Assembly: GCF_900111815.1 (NCBI RefSeq)
Contig: NZ_LT630016.1
Location: 1 to 53,788, forward strand
Length of the DNA: 53,788 nucleotides
Direction: 5' to 3'
Origin: Bacillus massilinigeriensis
Lineage (GTDB): Bacteria; Bacillota; Bacilli; Bacillales; Cytobacillaceae
In this document: piece by piece, positions 44,967 to 53,720 of the stretch
How positions within the stretch are numbered: position 1 is the first letter of the stretch
Layout: every line of letters begins with the position of its first letter
Position numbers and translations under genes: made by a program
Notes under the pieces: generated by a model
Database searches by the model: none
What the model was told of the DNA's origin: nothing
The model's input: the letters and a program-made list of their open reading frames with translations, nothing else

Positions 44967-46328
44967 TTGGAACCAGTCTTAGTGAAGAAGAAGTCTCTTG
45001 GAACCTTTTTTATCTTTGCCATACCGTCCTTTCTCGGCCTATTCCTGTTTATGGCTCCCGTAATGTACAAAGGAGATATCACGATTCCAATCGCGGTTTT
45101 ATCAGGAATGATCCAAAAAGGCCTTGAGCCGTATTTGCCGGAAATCATGACCGCAATCGTTTGCTTAACCTTAATTGGAACGTTGGCAGCAAAAGTAATG
45201 CGTCCACAAATATTAAATAGAAATACTTTTCTGAAAAATTTATTTGACGTTTCTCCTGTCTGGATTATCGCGCGTTTGATCGGAGCGGTTTTTGCCGTCT
45301 GTGCATTATTTAAAATAGGTCCGAAACAAATTTGGTCGGACGCTACAGGCGGTTTGCTGCTTAATAGCCTCCTCCCGATATTGTTTTCCGTCTTTCTGCT
45401 GGCTGGTCTGCTTTTGCCGCTTCTTTTGGATTTCGGCCTGCTTGAGCTATGCGGAACACTCCTTGCGAAAGTTATGCGCCCGATATTCCGACTGCCAGGA
45501 CGCTCTTCTGTAGACTGCATGGCCTCTTGGCTTGGTGACGGAACCATCGGAGTTCTTTTAACTAGCAAGCAATACGAAGAAGGCTTCTATACGAAGCGGG
45601 AAGCAATCATCATTGGAACTTCTTTTTCCGTCGTCTCGATTACCTTCTGTCTCGTAGTCATTAATACTGTAAAACTTGGGAATATGTTTGTGCCGTTCTA
45701 TTTAACCGTGCTCCTGTCAGGAATTATTGCGGCAATCGTGCTTCCGCGAATTCCACCGCTTTCTCGCAAGGAAGACTCTTACTATAATAAAAAATCTGAA
45801 GACTACTCGGAAGACAATATCCCACCAGGATTTACTCCTTTCAAGTGGGGACTTGTCCAAGCGTTAGACAAGGCTGGAAAAAATAAAGGTGCAAAAGACT
45901 TTTTCGCATCCGGCACAAAAAATGTACTCGATATGTGGATGGGCGTCGCACCGATTGTCATGGCGCTCGGAACACTAGCACTAATCGTCGCAGAATACAC
46001 CCCATTTTTCCAATGGCTAGGCGTTCCATTCATTCCGCTGCTGCAGCTTCTTCAAGTGCCGGAAGCAGCAGCTGCATCTGAGACCATGATGGTCGGCTTT
46101 GCCGATATGTTCCTTCCGTCGCTCATGGGTGCAGATATCAACAGTGAGCTGACTCGATTCGTCGTTGCTTGTGTTTCTGTTACTCAGCTGATCTACATGT
46201 CGGAAGTTGGCGGGCTGCTGCTCGGTTCGAAAATTCCGATTAAATTCTGGGAACTTTTCGTCATTTTCCTTCTCAGAACCTTGATTACGCTGCCAGTCAT
46301 CGTGCTCGTTGCCCATTTTCTTTTTTAA
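44967..46328 (+). CDS. YjiH family membrane protein (nucleoside-recognition GATE domain)
   Basis: A 453-residue membrane protein with about ten helices of the YjiH family, which contains the nucleoside-recognition/GATE domain. The paired conserved regions DFGLLELCGTLLAKVMRPIFRLPGRSSVDC and GFADMFLPSLMGADINSELTRFVVACVSVTQLIYMSEVGGLLLGS are visible. A transport role is likely but the substrate is unknown. It starts at TTG (44967), with AAAGGGTGA upstream. The group II intron abuts its 3' end, so it lacks a terminator of its own next to the stop. Confidence 0.85.
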   Translation: MEPVLVKKKSLGTFFIFAIPSFLGLFLFMAPVMYKGDITIPIAVLSGMIQKGLEPYLPEIMTAIVCLTLIGTLAAKVMRPQILNRNTFLKNLFDVSPVWIIARLIGAVFAVCALFKIGPKQIWSDATGGLLLNSLLPILFSVFLLAGLLLPLLLDFGLLELCGTLLAKVMRPIFRLPGRSSVDCMASWLGDGTIGVLLTSKQYEEGFYTKREAIIIGTSFSVVSITFCLVVINTVKLGNMFVPFYLTVLLSGIIAAIVLPRIPPLSRKEDSYYNKKSEDYSEDNIPPGFTPFKWGLVQALDKAGKNKGAKDFFASGTKNVLDMWMGVAPIVMALGTLALIVAEYTPFFQWLGVPFIPLLQLLQVPEAAAASETMMVGFADMFLPSLMGADINSELTRFVVACVSVTQLIYMSEVGGLLLGSKIPIKFWELFVIFLLRTLITLPVIVLVAHFLF

Positions 46329-46334
46329 ATAGAG

Positions 46335-48216
46335 ATAGGGGGAGGTGACTAACCTCCGTCCCTCTCACACCACCGTACGTACGGTTCCGTATACGGCGGT
46401 TCCAGTTATGTCTGACGCTGTATGTCATATCTTGCAGAAATACTTTTTAACCCTAGGGAAAGCCAGTAGGCTTTCCCTAGGGTTTTATGAAGAATTGGGC
46501 TCTTGGATATTCTCCAATAGGCTTTCCTCGTATTTCCCCATTCGTAAGCTTTTCCTCTTGGTACACCCAGTTCGATGAGTTTCCTGACTTTGGTTCGAGG
46601 AAGTTTCCATTCCTTCCACCTAATCATTCGCATTCTTCGATTTAGCCAGCCTTCCAGGCTAACAATTACTGACCGGGTATCAGCCAGGTGGTAATAGTTG
46701 ACCCACCCCACTAGATATTCATTTAGGATATGAATCCTTGTCTCCATAGAGATTGAACTTCGCCTGCTAGTCAATTTCCTAGCTTTATCCTTAAACCGTT
46801 TTATTGCTTGAGGTGATATTCTCACCTTCGGTTTTAGGTTGCTTGTGAAACTGAAGCCGAGAAATTTTCTCTTCCACGGTCGGTCTACGGCACTTTTCTC
46901 CTTGTTCACCTTCAGCTTAAGCTTCCCCTCTATAAAATGAGTCATTGCTCTCATTACTCTTTCTCCAGCCCTTTTGGATTTCACATAGATGTTGCAATCA
47001 TCCGCATACCTGACAAACCTGTGTCCTCTGCGCTCTAATTCCTTATCCAATTCATCCAGGACTATATTGGACAGGAGGGGGCTTAATGGTCCTCCTTGCG
47101 GAGTGCCTTCCTGGTTCGGACTGAGAAGTCCGCCTTCCATAACACCCGCGGTTAGGAATCGTCGAATCAAACGGAGTAAGGATTTATCCTCTATTCTCCC
47201 GGCTAATTTACTCATTAACCTGTCGTGGTTAACCTTATCGAAGAACTTTTCGAGGTCAATGTCTACCACCCATCTATATCCTTCTTCCATGTAGCTTTGC
47301 GCTAGTTTGACTGCCTGGTGCGCCCGCCTGTTCGGCCGGAACCCAAAACTACTTTCAGAAAAGCCTGGGTCGTACATTCTGGTAAGCACCTGGGTTATTG
47401 CCTGTTGAATGAAACGGTCCGTCACGGTCGGGATTCCTAATTTCCTTTTCCCTTTGCCGTCTGGTTTCGGGATTTCGACTCGACGGACGGGGGAAGGGAC
47501 ATAGGTTCCCTCGGCAAGGGATTTGCGCAGTTCGCTCCAGTTATCCACGATATGTGCGCGCAGAGCGGTGACGGGCATTCCGTCCACTCCATGCTTTCCC
47601 TTGTTCTTTTCTACTCTTTTAATCGCGTTAAGTAGATTTTCCCGTGACAGGATTCGTTCCATTAACATTGATATAACCTCCTGCGTAAATAGGGTTTCTG
47701 TTTGTGTTCTTCCATTCTCCACCCTGTCCTATTGACCCCCATGGATTCACCATTTCTTTCAATAGACAGGTTTCTCTGTTTTCTGTTTCACTGAATGGCA
47801 AGATTCGCCTAGCCCCTATTTTCCATAACTGGTTCAGCCCTTCCTTATCCTCTTAAGCGGACAAGTACTATGGCTTCTGCTGACGCCTGCCGTTCAACCT
47901 ACCCTCACGGATAGGCTTACCGCATGAGTACGGCATTCCGACAGGTTCTCCCCGGGTAAGAGTACAGACTTTCCTTCCACGTCTCCGCCTCATTTACTCT
48001 GTGGCACCTTCGGCAGTAAGGGCTTTGTCTTGTTTTGCAGACTCACCCAATGCCACCTAGCCTTATATGAGGTTCGTGTTCCTCGGAGCGGAAGTTTGCC
48101 GCCGACTTCCTTCAGATATAAGGGTCGCCCCTTATACCCTTGTCTTGAGCTACAGCTACTACTGCCTTCACTGTTCAGGACTTTCACCTTAGAGCCTGTA
48201 CCCATGCCGGGCACAC
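46335..48216 (-). mobile_element. group II intron (class C-like) with maturase
   Basis: On the minus strand the intron begins with GTGTGCCCGGC at 48216, matching the GUGYG consensus. It carries about 550 bases of ribozyme sequence before the maturase ORF. It ends with a domain V-like hairpin (CCGTATACGG/CCGTACGTACGG) and a domain VI-like stem (GGAGGTTAGTCACCTCC) before the AT at 46335-46336. The 5' end lies five bases behind the stem of a Rho-independent terminator, the typical target of class C introns. Exact 3' end is approximate to a few bases. Confidence 0.85.
46406..47668 (-). CDS. ltrA: group II intron reverse transcriptase/maturase
   Basis: A 420-residue intron-encoded protein, standard for class C introns. 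The reverse transcriptase domain covers about 60-300, with KLGIPTVTDRFIQQAI, GFRPNRRAHQAV, VVDIDLEKFFDKVNHD, GTPQGGPLSPLLSNI and the catalytic YADD at 221-224. The maturase X domain follows (about 310-400; YLVGWVNYYHLADTRS). There is no HNH endonuclease domain, as expected for class C. GGAGG eight bases before the ATG at 47668 sets the start; the longer ORF reads through intron sequence. The ORF is intact, so the element may be mobile. Confidence 0.95.
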   Translation of the reverse strand: MLMERILSRENLLNAIKRVEKNKGKHGVDGMPVTALRAHIVDNWSELRKSLAEGTYVPSPVRRVEIPKPDGKGKRKLGIPTVTDRFIQQAITQVLTRMYDPGFSESSFGFRPNRRAHQAVKLAQSYMEEGYRWVVDIDLEKFFDKVNHDRLMSKLAGRIEDKSLLRLIRRFLTAGVMEGGLLSPNQEGTPQGGPLSPLLSNIVLDELDKELERRGHRFVRYADDCNIYVKSKRAGERVMRAMTHFIEGKLKLKVNKEKSAVDRPWKRKFLGFSFTSNLKPKVRISPQAIKRFKDKARKLTSRRSSISMETRIHILNEYLVGWVNYYHLADTRSVIVSLEGWLNRRMRMIRWKEWKLPRTKVRKLIELGVPRGKAYEWGNTRKAYWRISKSPILHKTLGKAYWLSLGLKSISARYDIQRQT

Positions 48217-48221
48217 AAAAT

Positions 48222-48251
48222 AGAGCTGGTTCCCCAAAGGAGACCAGCTCT
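48222..48251 (-). terminator. terminator of the Gly-rich protein gene; intron target
   Basis: AGAGCTGGT pairs with ACCAGCTCT around a 12-base loop, followed by ATTTT on the minus strand; the intron begins straight after it. Confidence 0.85.
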
Positions 48252-48259
48252 TCTTTCTG

Positions 48260-48787
48260 TTATTGACATTGGAAGGAACGGATTCGGTTCAGGTCAATTC
48301 CAAAGTATACCCATCCGCTGCGGCGTCTCCAACGATAGCCAGCAACCGATCTGCGGCCGACAAAGGTCGGGTAGTACCAAAAGCTATTCCCGTTGTTGAG
48401 CCAAACATAGGTGAAACGGTAGAGACAGCGTCTAATTCCGCCCGGGTCAACCGCATAGAGTGATGGCGAAGAAGCAAACTGTGGTACATACCCTGGCGGT
48501 GGCGAAGATGGCGGTCCTCCACCTTGGCCCCCTCCTGGGAAGCCTCCTCCACCCGGAAATCCTCCTGGGAAGCCTCCTGGGAAGCCTCCTCCACCCGGAA
48601 ATCCCCCACCTTGCCCTGGCGGCTGTCCAGGAAACACTTCACCCTGGTAGCCATAAGGATCCATATATGCCTCGCCATATGGATCCAAATAATTATCGTA
48701 ATAATTTTCACCAGTCGTATACATATTTTCCATAGAATCCGCGTCGGCTGGATACTGGCCGTTGTACGGATAAGGATAGTAATTCAC
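48260..48787 (-). CDS. Gly/Pro/Tyr-rich protein, possibly a surface or coat component
   Basis: A 175-residue protein. The N-terminus is Tyr-rich (MNYYPYPYNGQYP), the middle (about 55-95) is Gly/Pro-rich with repeated FPGG, and the C-terminal 75 residues form a conserved-looking globular part (CLYRFTYVWLNNGNSFWYYPTFVGRR, GYRWRRRSGWVYFGIDLNRI). There is no signal peptide. The composition resembles spore coat or exosporium proteins, but I recognise no characterised family. The GTG at 48787 has AAGGGG nine bases upstream; the ATG three codons earlier is fused to that site. It lies just downstream of the double P-loop ATPase gene. Confidence 0.7.
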   Translation of the reverse strand: MNYYPYPYNGQYPADADSMENMYTTGENYYDNYLDPYGEAYMDPYGYQGEVFPGQPPGQGGGFPGGGGFPGGFPGGFPGGGGFPGGGQGGGPPSSPPPGYVPQFASSPSLYAVDPGGIRRCLYRFTYVWLNNGNSFWYYPTFVGRRSVAGYRWRRRSGWVYFGIDLNRIRSFQCQ

Positions 48788-48854
48788 AAAGAGCATCCCC
48801 TTTCTGTCTTCTCTCGCTGTAAGATATGCACCCCTTGATTTTTTGGTGCTTAGC

Positions 48855-49961
48855 CTATGAATGTTTTAACGAGGCAGCCTTTGCTGCAAGCTCCTCATGT
48901 ATCTTTTCAGCCATCTTTTCAACAAGAAGAAAGTCCATTGCTTCCACATATATATCTTCCAGATCATCATGCAGGCTGTTCGCCTTCGCTAAAAAGGAAG
49001 TAGCCTCCGCCATCTTTGCTTTATACCTTTTACCAACAGAATCGATCTCTTCTTCATACAGCTCATCGGTACCCGGTGCAATGGTCCGAGAATACATGTC
49101 GATGATTTCGTCACTTTCCCGATCAGGATAGTACTCATGAGGCGCGGTGCTGTCAAAAATTGCGAAACCAAGCTCCCGCACAATCACCATATCGAGACTG
49201 TTTGGATCAAATCCACAATGATAAACCTCGGCGTCAAAGCCGCGCCGTTCCGCTTCAGATGCAATCTTTTTCAGCATCGTTGACTTGCCAGAACCCGGCC
49301 TTCCTTTAATTAAGTATCGCTTCGCAAGTCCCTCTGTCAGGTTTGGAACAAAATCAACTGCACCCATCGGGGTTGCAGCACCGAGGAAGCGGTGGCGGAC
49401 TGTAGACTTTTTTTCCAATTCTTTTTTTCCAAAAAAAGCTGCTAGCAGCTCTTCTGTCAGTGCATTCGCTGCCTTGAAATCCATGTTTTCGATATAAAAT
49501 CTTTCCCATTCATCATGGATTTTGAGTGCCTCAGCAAAACAGGCATACGCGTCCGAGAATGCTCGGCTGATCTGAGTTGAGAGACCCTCAATTTCCTTTC
49601 GCTTTTCCCTTAGCTTGGCTGCATCCCAAGCCTCTCCAAGATTGATATATTGCTCAACTGCCCCCGGTACTCTAGGCTCAATAATATGCGGCGCTGTTCC
49701 GTCGACGATTCCGAAGCCAAGCTCGCGGATGATAAGGCCGTCAATTGAGTCATTGTCCGAGGCACAGTGGAGATACTCCAGATTGTAGCCTTTGGCATTC
49801 CACTGCTTGCCAAGCCGCTTCATCAAAGAACTCTTGCCAGTTCCTGGTCCCCCTTTAAGGATAAAAACACGGTCAAGTCCCGCCAGATTGGAATCATACA
49901 AGCTATAGAACCCCCGCGCCGTGTTGCCGCCTGCAAAATAATTCAGCACTTTTCCTGTCAT
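48855..49961 (-). CDS. tandem P-loop ATPase (PRK06851-type)
   Basis: A 368-residue protein made of two similar halves, each with its own Walker A motif: GGPGTGKS at 37-44 and GRPGSGKS at 220-227. Both halves contain the paired sequence IxRELGFxIxDxTAPH, showing an internal duplication. This build matches a Firmicute family annotated as an ATPase or nucleotide kinase of unknown role, often in spore formers. The ATG at 49961 follows GGGAG by eight bases; the GTG three codons earlier is less likely. The Gly-rich protein gene follows in the same orientation. Confidence 0.8.
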   Translation of the reverse strand: MTGKVLNYFAGGNTARGFYSLYDSNLAGLDRVFILKGGPGTGKSSLMKRLGKQWNAKGYNLEYLHCASDNDSIDGLIIRELGFGIVDGTAPHIIEPRVPGAVEQYINLGEAWDAAKLREKRKEIEGLSTQISRAFSDAYACFAEALKIHDEWERFYIENMDFKAANALTEELLAAFFGKKELEKKSTVRHRFLGAATPMGAVDFVPNLTEGLAKRYLIKGRPGSGKSTMLKKIASEAERRGFDAEVYHCGFDPNSLDMVIVRELGFAIFDSTAPHEYYPDRESDEIIDMYSRTIAPGTDELYEEEIDSVGKRYKAKMAEATSFLAKANSLHDDLEDIYVEAMDFLLVEKMAEKIHEELAAKAASLKHS

Positions 49962-50080
49962 ACAGGACACTCCCTCCGTCCGCCAGCCGGCGGCTTTTTC
50001 GCTTCAGTTCAATTTATGCTGCAGCTCCCCGCTGGGTGAATGCCCATTTTTTAATTTGTAGGAAATGCCACTATTTTAAT

Positions 50081-50857
50081 GGGTACGTGCCCTGGAGGAG
50101 GGAGGAGTGTCCACGGAAAACGCGCCACGGCTGCGTTTGGTTGATAACTTTGTATTGTTGGTTGATTTCTCCCCAAAAGTGGTTGATTTCCGCCGCAAGA
50201 TGGTGGATAACTCGCAACTCGTGGTTGATTCTATCAACATGTTGATTGATTCCGCCCTCCACGGAGAGAAAGAGGTACTAGATTAGAAGCCTGACATTCA
50301 ACATTGTCGCTTGATTCGAGGAACATAGCTCTCTTAGCGACTTTTTTTCATGGGTACGTGCCCTGGCGGAGGGAGGAGTGTCCACGGAAAACGCGCCGTA
50401 GCTGTGGTTGGTTGATAACTGCGCGAAGTTGGTTGATTTCTCCCCAAAAGGGGTTGATTTTCGCAGCAAGATGGTGGATAACTCGCAACTCGTGGTTGAT
50501 TCTATCAACATGTTGATTGATTCCGCCCTCCACGGAGAGAAAGAGGTACTAGATTAGAAGCTTAACATTCAACATTGTCGCTTGATTCGAGGAACATAGC
50601 TCTCTTAGCGACTTTTTTTAATGGGTACGTGCCCTAGAGGAGGGAGGATCGTCCACGGAAATCGCGCCACGGCTGCGTTTGGTTGATAACATTGTATTGT
50701 TGGTTGATTTCTCCCCAAAAGTGGTTGATTTTCGCAGCAAGATGGTGGATAACTCGCAACTCGTGGTTGATTCTCTACGAAACTTGGTTGATCTCTCTCC
50801 CCGAATAGTTGATTCTCTCACCAACTCGGTGATCCCGTCCCGACCATGCTTGATTCC
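50081..50857 (+). repeat. phased 21-bp repeat cluster B (three units)
   Basis: TGGTTGATWWC motifs start at 50138, 50159, 50180, 50201, 50222, 50243 (unit 1); 50409 to 50514 (unit 2); and 50680 to 50806, with two degenerate copies after that (unit 3), all exactly 21 bp apart. As in cluster A, the fourth or fifth motif reads TGGTGGATAAC. Each array is preceded by a conserved leader (GGGTACGTGCCCT, then GAGGGAGGA and CCACGG). The larger units repeat at 271 and 281 bp. Leader and tail show recognisable similarity to cluster A read on the other strand. No gene is supported in 49970-50900. Confidence 0.93.
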
Positions 50858-50908
50858 ATGTCCAGGCACTCCTGATACCCCACTCCACTCCGGTCCTCGC
50901 CAATAAAA

Positions 50909-50933
50909 AAGCCTAGATAAGCATCCAGGCTTT
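50909..50933 (-). terminator. terminator of ybaK
   Basis: AAGCCT pairs with AGGCTT, with further GAT/ATC pairing, followed by TTTTT on the minus strand. Confidence 0.75.
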
Positions 50934-50947
50934 TCCCAACACCAATA

Positions 50948-51424
50948 TTAGTTTTTCACCAATTCTGCCAGTTCAGCTTCTGCTGCCTGTACTAAATCTA
51001 CAGGGGCAAGCGCAATTTGGAGCCCAATTTTCCCTGCGCTGACGATCATTTCTGTTAGTTCTCCCGCACTCTTGTCTATGAAGGTTCGATAGCTTTTTTT
51101 CATGCCGAGTGGGGAGCAGCCGCCGCGCACATAGCCGGTAAATTTTTGAATATCTTTGACGGGCAGCATTTCTACTTTCTTCTCCCCTGCTGCTTGTGAT
51201 GCCTTTTTCAAGTCAAGTTCTGCAGCAACCGGGATGATGAACACATAGATTTCCTTTCCGCCTGACGTTGCCACAAGTGTCTTATACACCGTTTCCGCAG
51301 GCCGGCCGATTTTTGCCGCAACGGAGACGCCGTCGATTTTTCCATCCTTGTTATCATAAGTCAGCAGCTCGTACTGGATCGATTTCTGGTCGAGCAGCCT
51401 CATTGCATTGGTTTTTGCAGCCAT
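50948..51424 (-). CDS. ybaK: Cys-tRNA(Pro)/Cys-tRNA(Cys) deacylase YbaK
   Basis: A 158-residue YbaK/EbsC-type trans-editing protein that hydrolyses misacylated Cys-tRNA(Pro). The N-terminal KTNAMRLLDQKSIQYELLTYD, VYKTLVATSGGKEIYVFIIPV (with the catalytic Lys region), and FTGYVRGGCSPLGMKKSYRTFID match the family. AAGGAG eight bases upstream supports the ATG. It is followed by a terminator and then by repeat cluster B. Confidence 0.92.
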   Translation of the reverse strand: MAAKTNAMRLLDQKSIQYELLTYDNKDGKIDGVSVAAKIGRPAETVYKTLVATSGGKEIYVFIIPVAAELDLKKASQAAGEKKVEMLPVKDIQKFTGYVRGGCSPLGMKKSYRTFIDKSAGELTEMIVSAGKIGLQIALAPVDLVQAAEAELAELVKN

Positions 51425-51456
51425 TCTTCTCTCTCCTTCTCTTGAATAATCGCTCT

Positions 51457-51841
51457 CCTGCCAACGGAGATGTACGTGAGACCTGCCTTCTCAGCAGCAC
51501 CGGCGTGTAGCAGTTTCGCCCATCAAAAAGCACTGGCTATTATATCCACATCTTATAGCTCTCGAGGGTAAGACCCGCAATTTCAGGCCCCTCTGTTACA
51601 AGGAACGCCATTTCAGCTCCATGCAATGCTTCTTCTGAAGAAACAGCATACACTAGCCTTTCCCCAAATCTGTTTCAGCATTTCCTTGAGTCCAGGCTCA
51701 TATATCGGACTGCGCCCAACCTTGAGCAGGTTTATTTTTCCATCCTCGGTATCGTAGCAAACTTACCCGATGGCCCACTTCAGCAAAGCAAACCCCTGTC
51801 ACTAGGCCGACGTACCCTTTCCCCGCAACTGTGATGTTCAA
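51457..51841 (-). pseudogene. decayed UDP-glucose 6-dehydrogenase
   Basis: Minus-strand pieces in different frames spell out a UDP-glucose dehydrogenase. The N-terminal NAD-binding start is NITVAGKGYVGLVTGVCFAEVGH. After a frameshift come YDTEDGKINLLKVGRSPIYEPGLKEMLK, then AVSSEEALHGAEMAFLVTEGPE, then PVLFDGRNCYTP and, shifted again, AAEKAGLTYISVGR, the usual C-terminal end. The central 250 or so residues, including the catalytic Cys region, are missing. Intact enzymes supply UDP-glucuronate for teichuronic acid or capsule. Nothing else is visible in 51425-52030. Confidence 0.85.
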
Positions 51842-52054
51842 TTATGTCTGTCCCTTCTTTACGTTCTTTTTTATCATTTTACCATCAACAACAGCAAATT
51901 CCTTTGGAAAAAGAAACCCACTAGGGAGTTCCGTTGAATAAATCGGCCAGTGCCGGGTAAAGGTGAAAGGAGCAGGATATTTTGTCCGAGATACATTTTT
52001 TCACCGAATCAGTAAAAATTAACAGGAGTAGTAATTTTGGAGGAGGATGCATTG

Positions 52055-53587
52055 ATGAAGGAAAACAATAAAAGGATGCCCCAATTTCCTGAGCCGTTCT
52101 GGCGCGGGACAGCTGATCTCCCGTCTTTCCCAAAGCTTTCCGAGGACCTTGAAACAGAAGTAGCCATCGTTGGCGGAGGAATTACCGGGATTACAGCCGC
52201 TTACCTATTGGCTAAGGAAGGCGTGAAGGTGGTCTTGCTCGAAGCAGGAGTTATATTGAACGGAACGACAGGCCATACAACAGCGAAAGCGACCGCGCAG
52301 CATAGCATCATTTATGATGAACTGATTAACCACTTCGGCGAGGAAAAAGCCAAGCTCTATTACCAAGCGAACCATAATGCACTGCAATACATGAAGGACC
52401 TGATTAAAAACAACAACATTGATTGCGATTATTCCGAAGAGGATGCGTATATTTATACGAATTCCGGCAGCAAGCTGCAGCAGCTCATGGACGAATTCAA
52501 GGCATATGAAAAGCTTGGGATTGCTGGGGAGTACGTTTCTAAGATTCCGATTCCAGTCGAGGCGAAGGCCGCAATTATCATGAAGGACCAAATGCAATTT
52601 CATCCACTACGATACTTGAAGCATCTTGTTGAGGAAATCACGCGGTTGGGCGGGCAGATTTATGAACACACAACAGCTGTCGATATGGAAGAAGGAAATC
52701 GCCCAGTCATCACGACAAGGGACGATCATAGAGTAGCATGCCAGCAAATGATCATTGCATCTCACACTCCTTTTTATGACCTGAAAGGTTTTTACTTCAG
52801 CAGAATGTACTGGAGCCGCTCATACGCGATGGCAATTCAGACGGAGAAAGAGTTCCCGGGTGGGATGTTTATCAATGCGGAAACTCCTTCACGTTCGATG
52901 AGGTCGGCTCATTATAACGGTGAAAAAGTCATTATTTTTGGCGGTGACAGCCACGATACAGGGAAGAAAGAAAACACGCATTCATATTACGAAGCGATTG
53001 TCGATTTTGCTGAAAAAAACTTCGGTGTCAAAAGCATCCCGTATCGCTGGTCGGCGCAGGACCCGATTACGCTTGATAAGGTTCCATTCGTCGGCAAGTA
53101 TTCCTCATCAACGGACAACATTTTCGTTGCGACAGGCTACCGAAAATGGGGAATGACAAACGGGACAAATGCCGCCATGATGCTGGCAGACCGAATTGTC
53201 GGCAGGGACAACCCATATGCTGAAATGTTCGAACCACAGCGATTCCACGCAGATCCTGATGTATTGCAATTTATCTCGTTCAATGCTGGGGTGGCAAAAG
53301 ATTTGATCAAAGGGAAGCTCGACCGCCCAACCGCTGATCCGGATAGCCTTGGCAAAGATGAAGGAGCAGCAGTGACAGTAGATGGCAAGCGCGCCGGCGC
53401 CTATCGCGATAAGGATGGGGTCCTCCATCTTGTTGACACTACTTGCACGCATATGGGCTGCGAACTGAACTGGAACACCGACGAACGCAGTTGGGACTGC
53501 CCATGCCATGGCTCCCGTTTCTCTTATAAAGGAGATGTCATGGAAGGTCCGGCAGAATTGCCGCTGAAAAAGCTATCAGAGGAATGA
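52055..53587 (+). CDS. FAD-dependent oxidoreductase with C-terminal Rieske domain (YhfW type)
   Basis: A 510-residue two-domain protein. The FAD domain begins with the dinucleotide-binding motif VAIVGGGITGITAAYLLAKEG (about 36-56) and has the DAO-type fold through about 400. A Rieske [2Fe-2S] domain occupies about 420-510: ligands Cys464 and His466 in CTHMGC, and Cys482 and His485 in CPCHGSRF. B. subtilis YhfW has the same build; its substrate is unknown. GGAGGAGG eight bases upstream sets the ATG at 52055; a TTG six codons earlier overlaps this site. Confidence 0.9.
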   Translation: MKENNKRMPQFPEPFWRGTADLPSFPKLSEDLETEVAIVGGGITGITAAYLLAKEGVKVVLLEAGVILNGTTGHTTAKATAQHSIIYDELINHFGEEKAKLYYQANHNALQYMKDLIKNNNIDCDYSEEDAYIYTNSGSKLQQLMDEFKAYEKLGIAGEYVSKIPIPVEAKAAIIMKDQMQFHPLRYLKHLVEEITRLGGQIYEHTTAVDMEEGNRPVITTRDDHRVACQQMIIASHTPFYDLKGFYFSRMYWSRSYAMAIQTEKEFPGGMFINAETPSRSMRSAHYNGEKVIIFGGDSHDTGKKENTHSYYEAIVDFAEKNFGVKSIPYRWSAQDPITLDKVPFVGKYSSSTDNIFVATGYRKWGMTNGTNAAMMLADRIVGRDNPYAEMFEPQRFHADPDVLQFISFNAGVAKDLIKGKLDRPTADPDSLGKDEGAAVTVDGKRAGAYRDKDGVLHLVDTTCTHMGCELNWNTDERSWDCPCHGSRFSYKGDVMEGPAELPLKKLSEE

Positions 53588-53588
53588 A

Positions 53589-53638
53589 AAAACGGCCCGA
53601 GGGCCGTTTTCAGGCTGTCGAGAAACTCTCGACAGCCT
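53589..53638 (+). terminator. two consecutive hairpins after the Rieske gene
   Basis: AAAACGGCCC/GGGCCGTTTT (53589-53610) is a terminator. Directly behind it AGGCTGTCGAGA/TCTCGACAGCCT (53612-53638) forms a perfect 12-bp stem followed by AATTTTT. The second hairpin may belong to the mobile element whose gene begins downstream. Confidence 0.8.
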
Positions 53639-53720
53639 AATTTTTATCCGATTTCTTTAACCATTCACCGCGTTAATTTGATATAATATTATTAATATGA
53701 CACTTAGGATGGTGGATGCG

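Noticed and set aside
50036-50906. Similar repetitive ORFs across cluster B
   Set aside because: Same reason as in cluster A; the periodic DNA, not a protein, explains the pattern.
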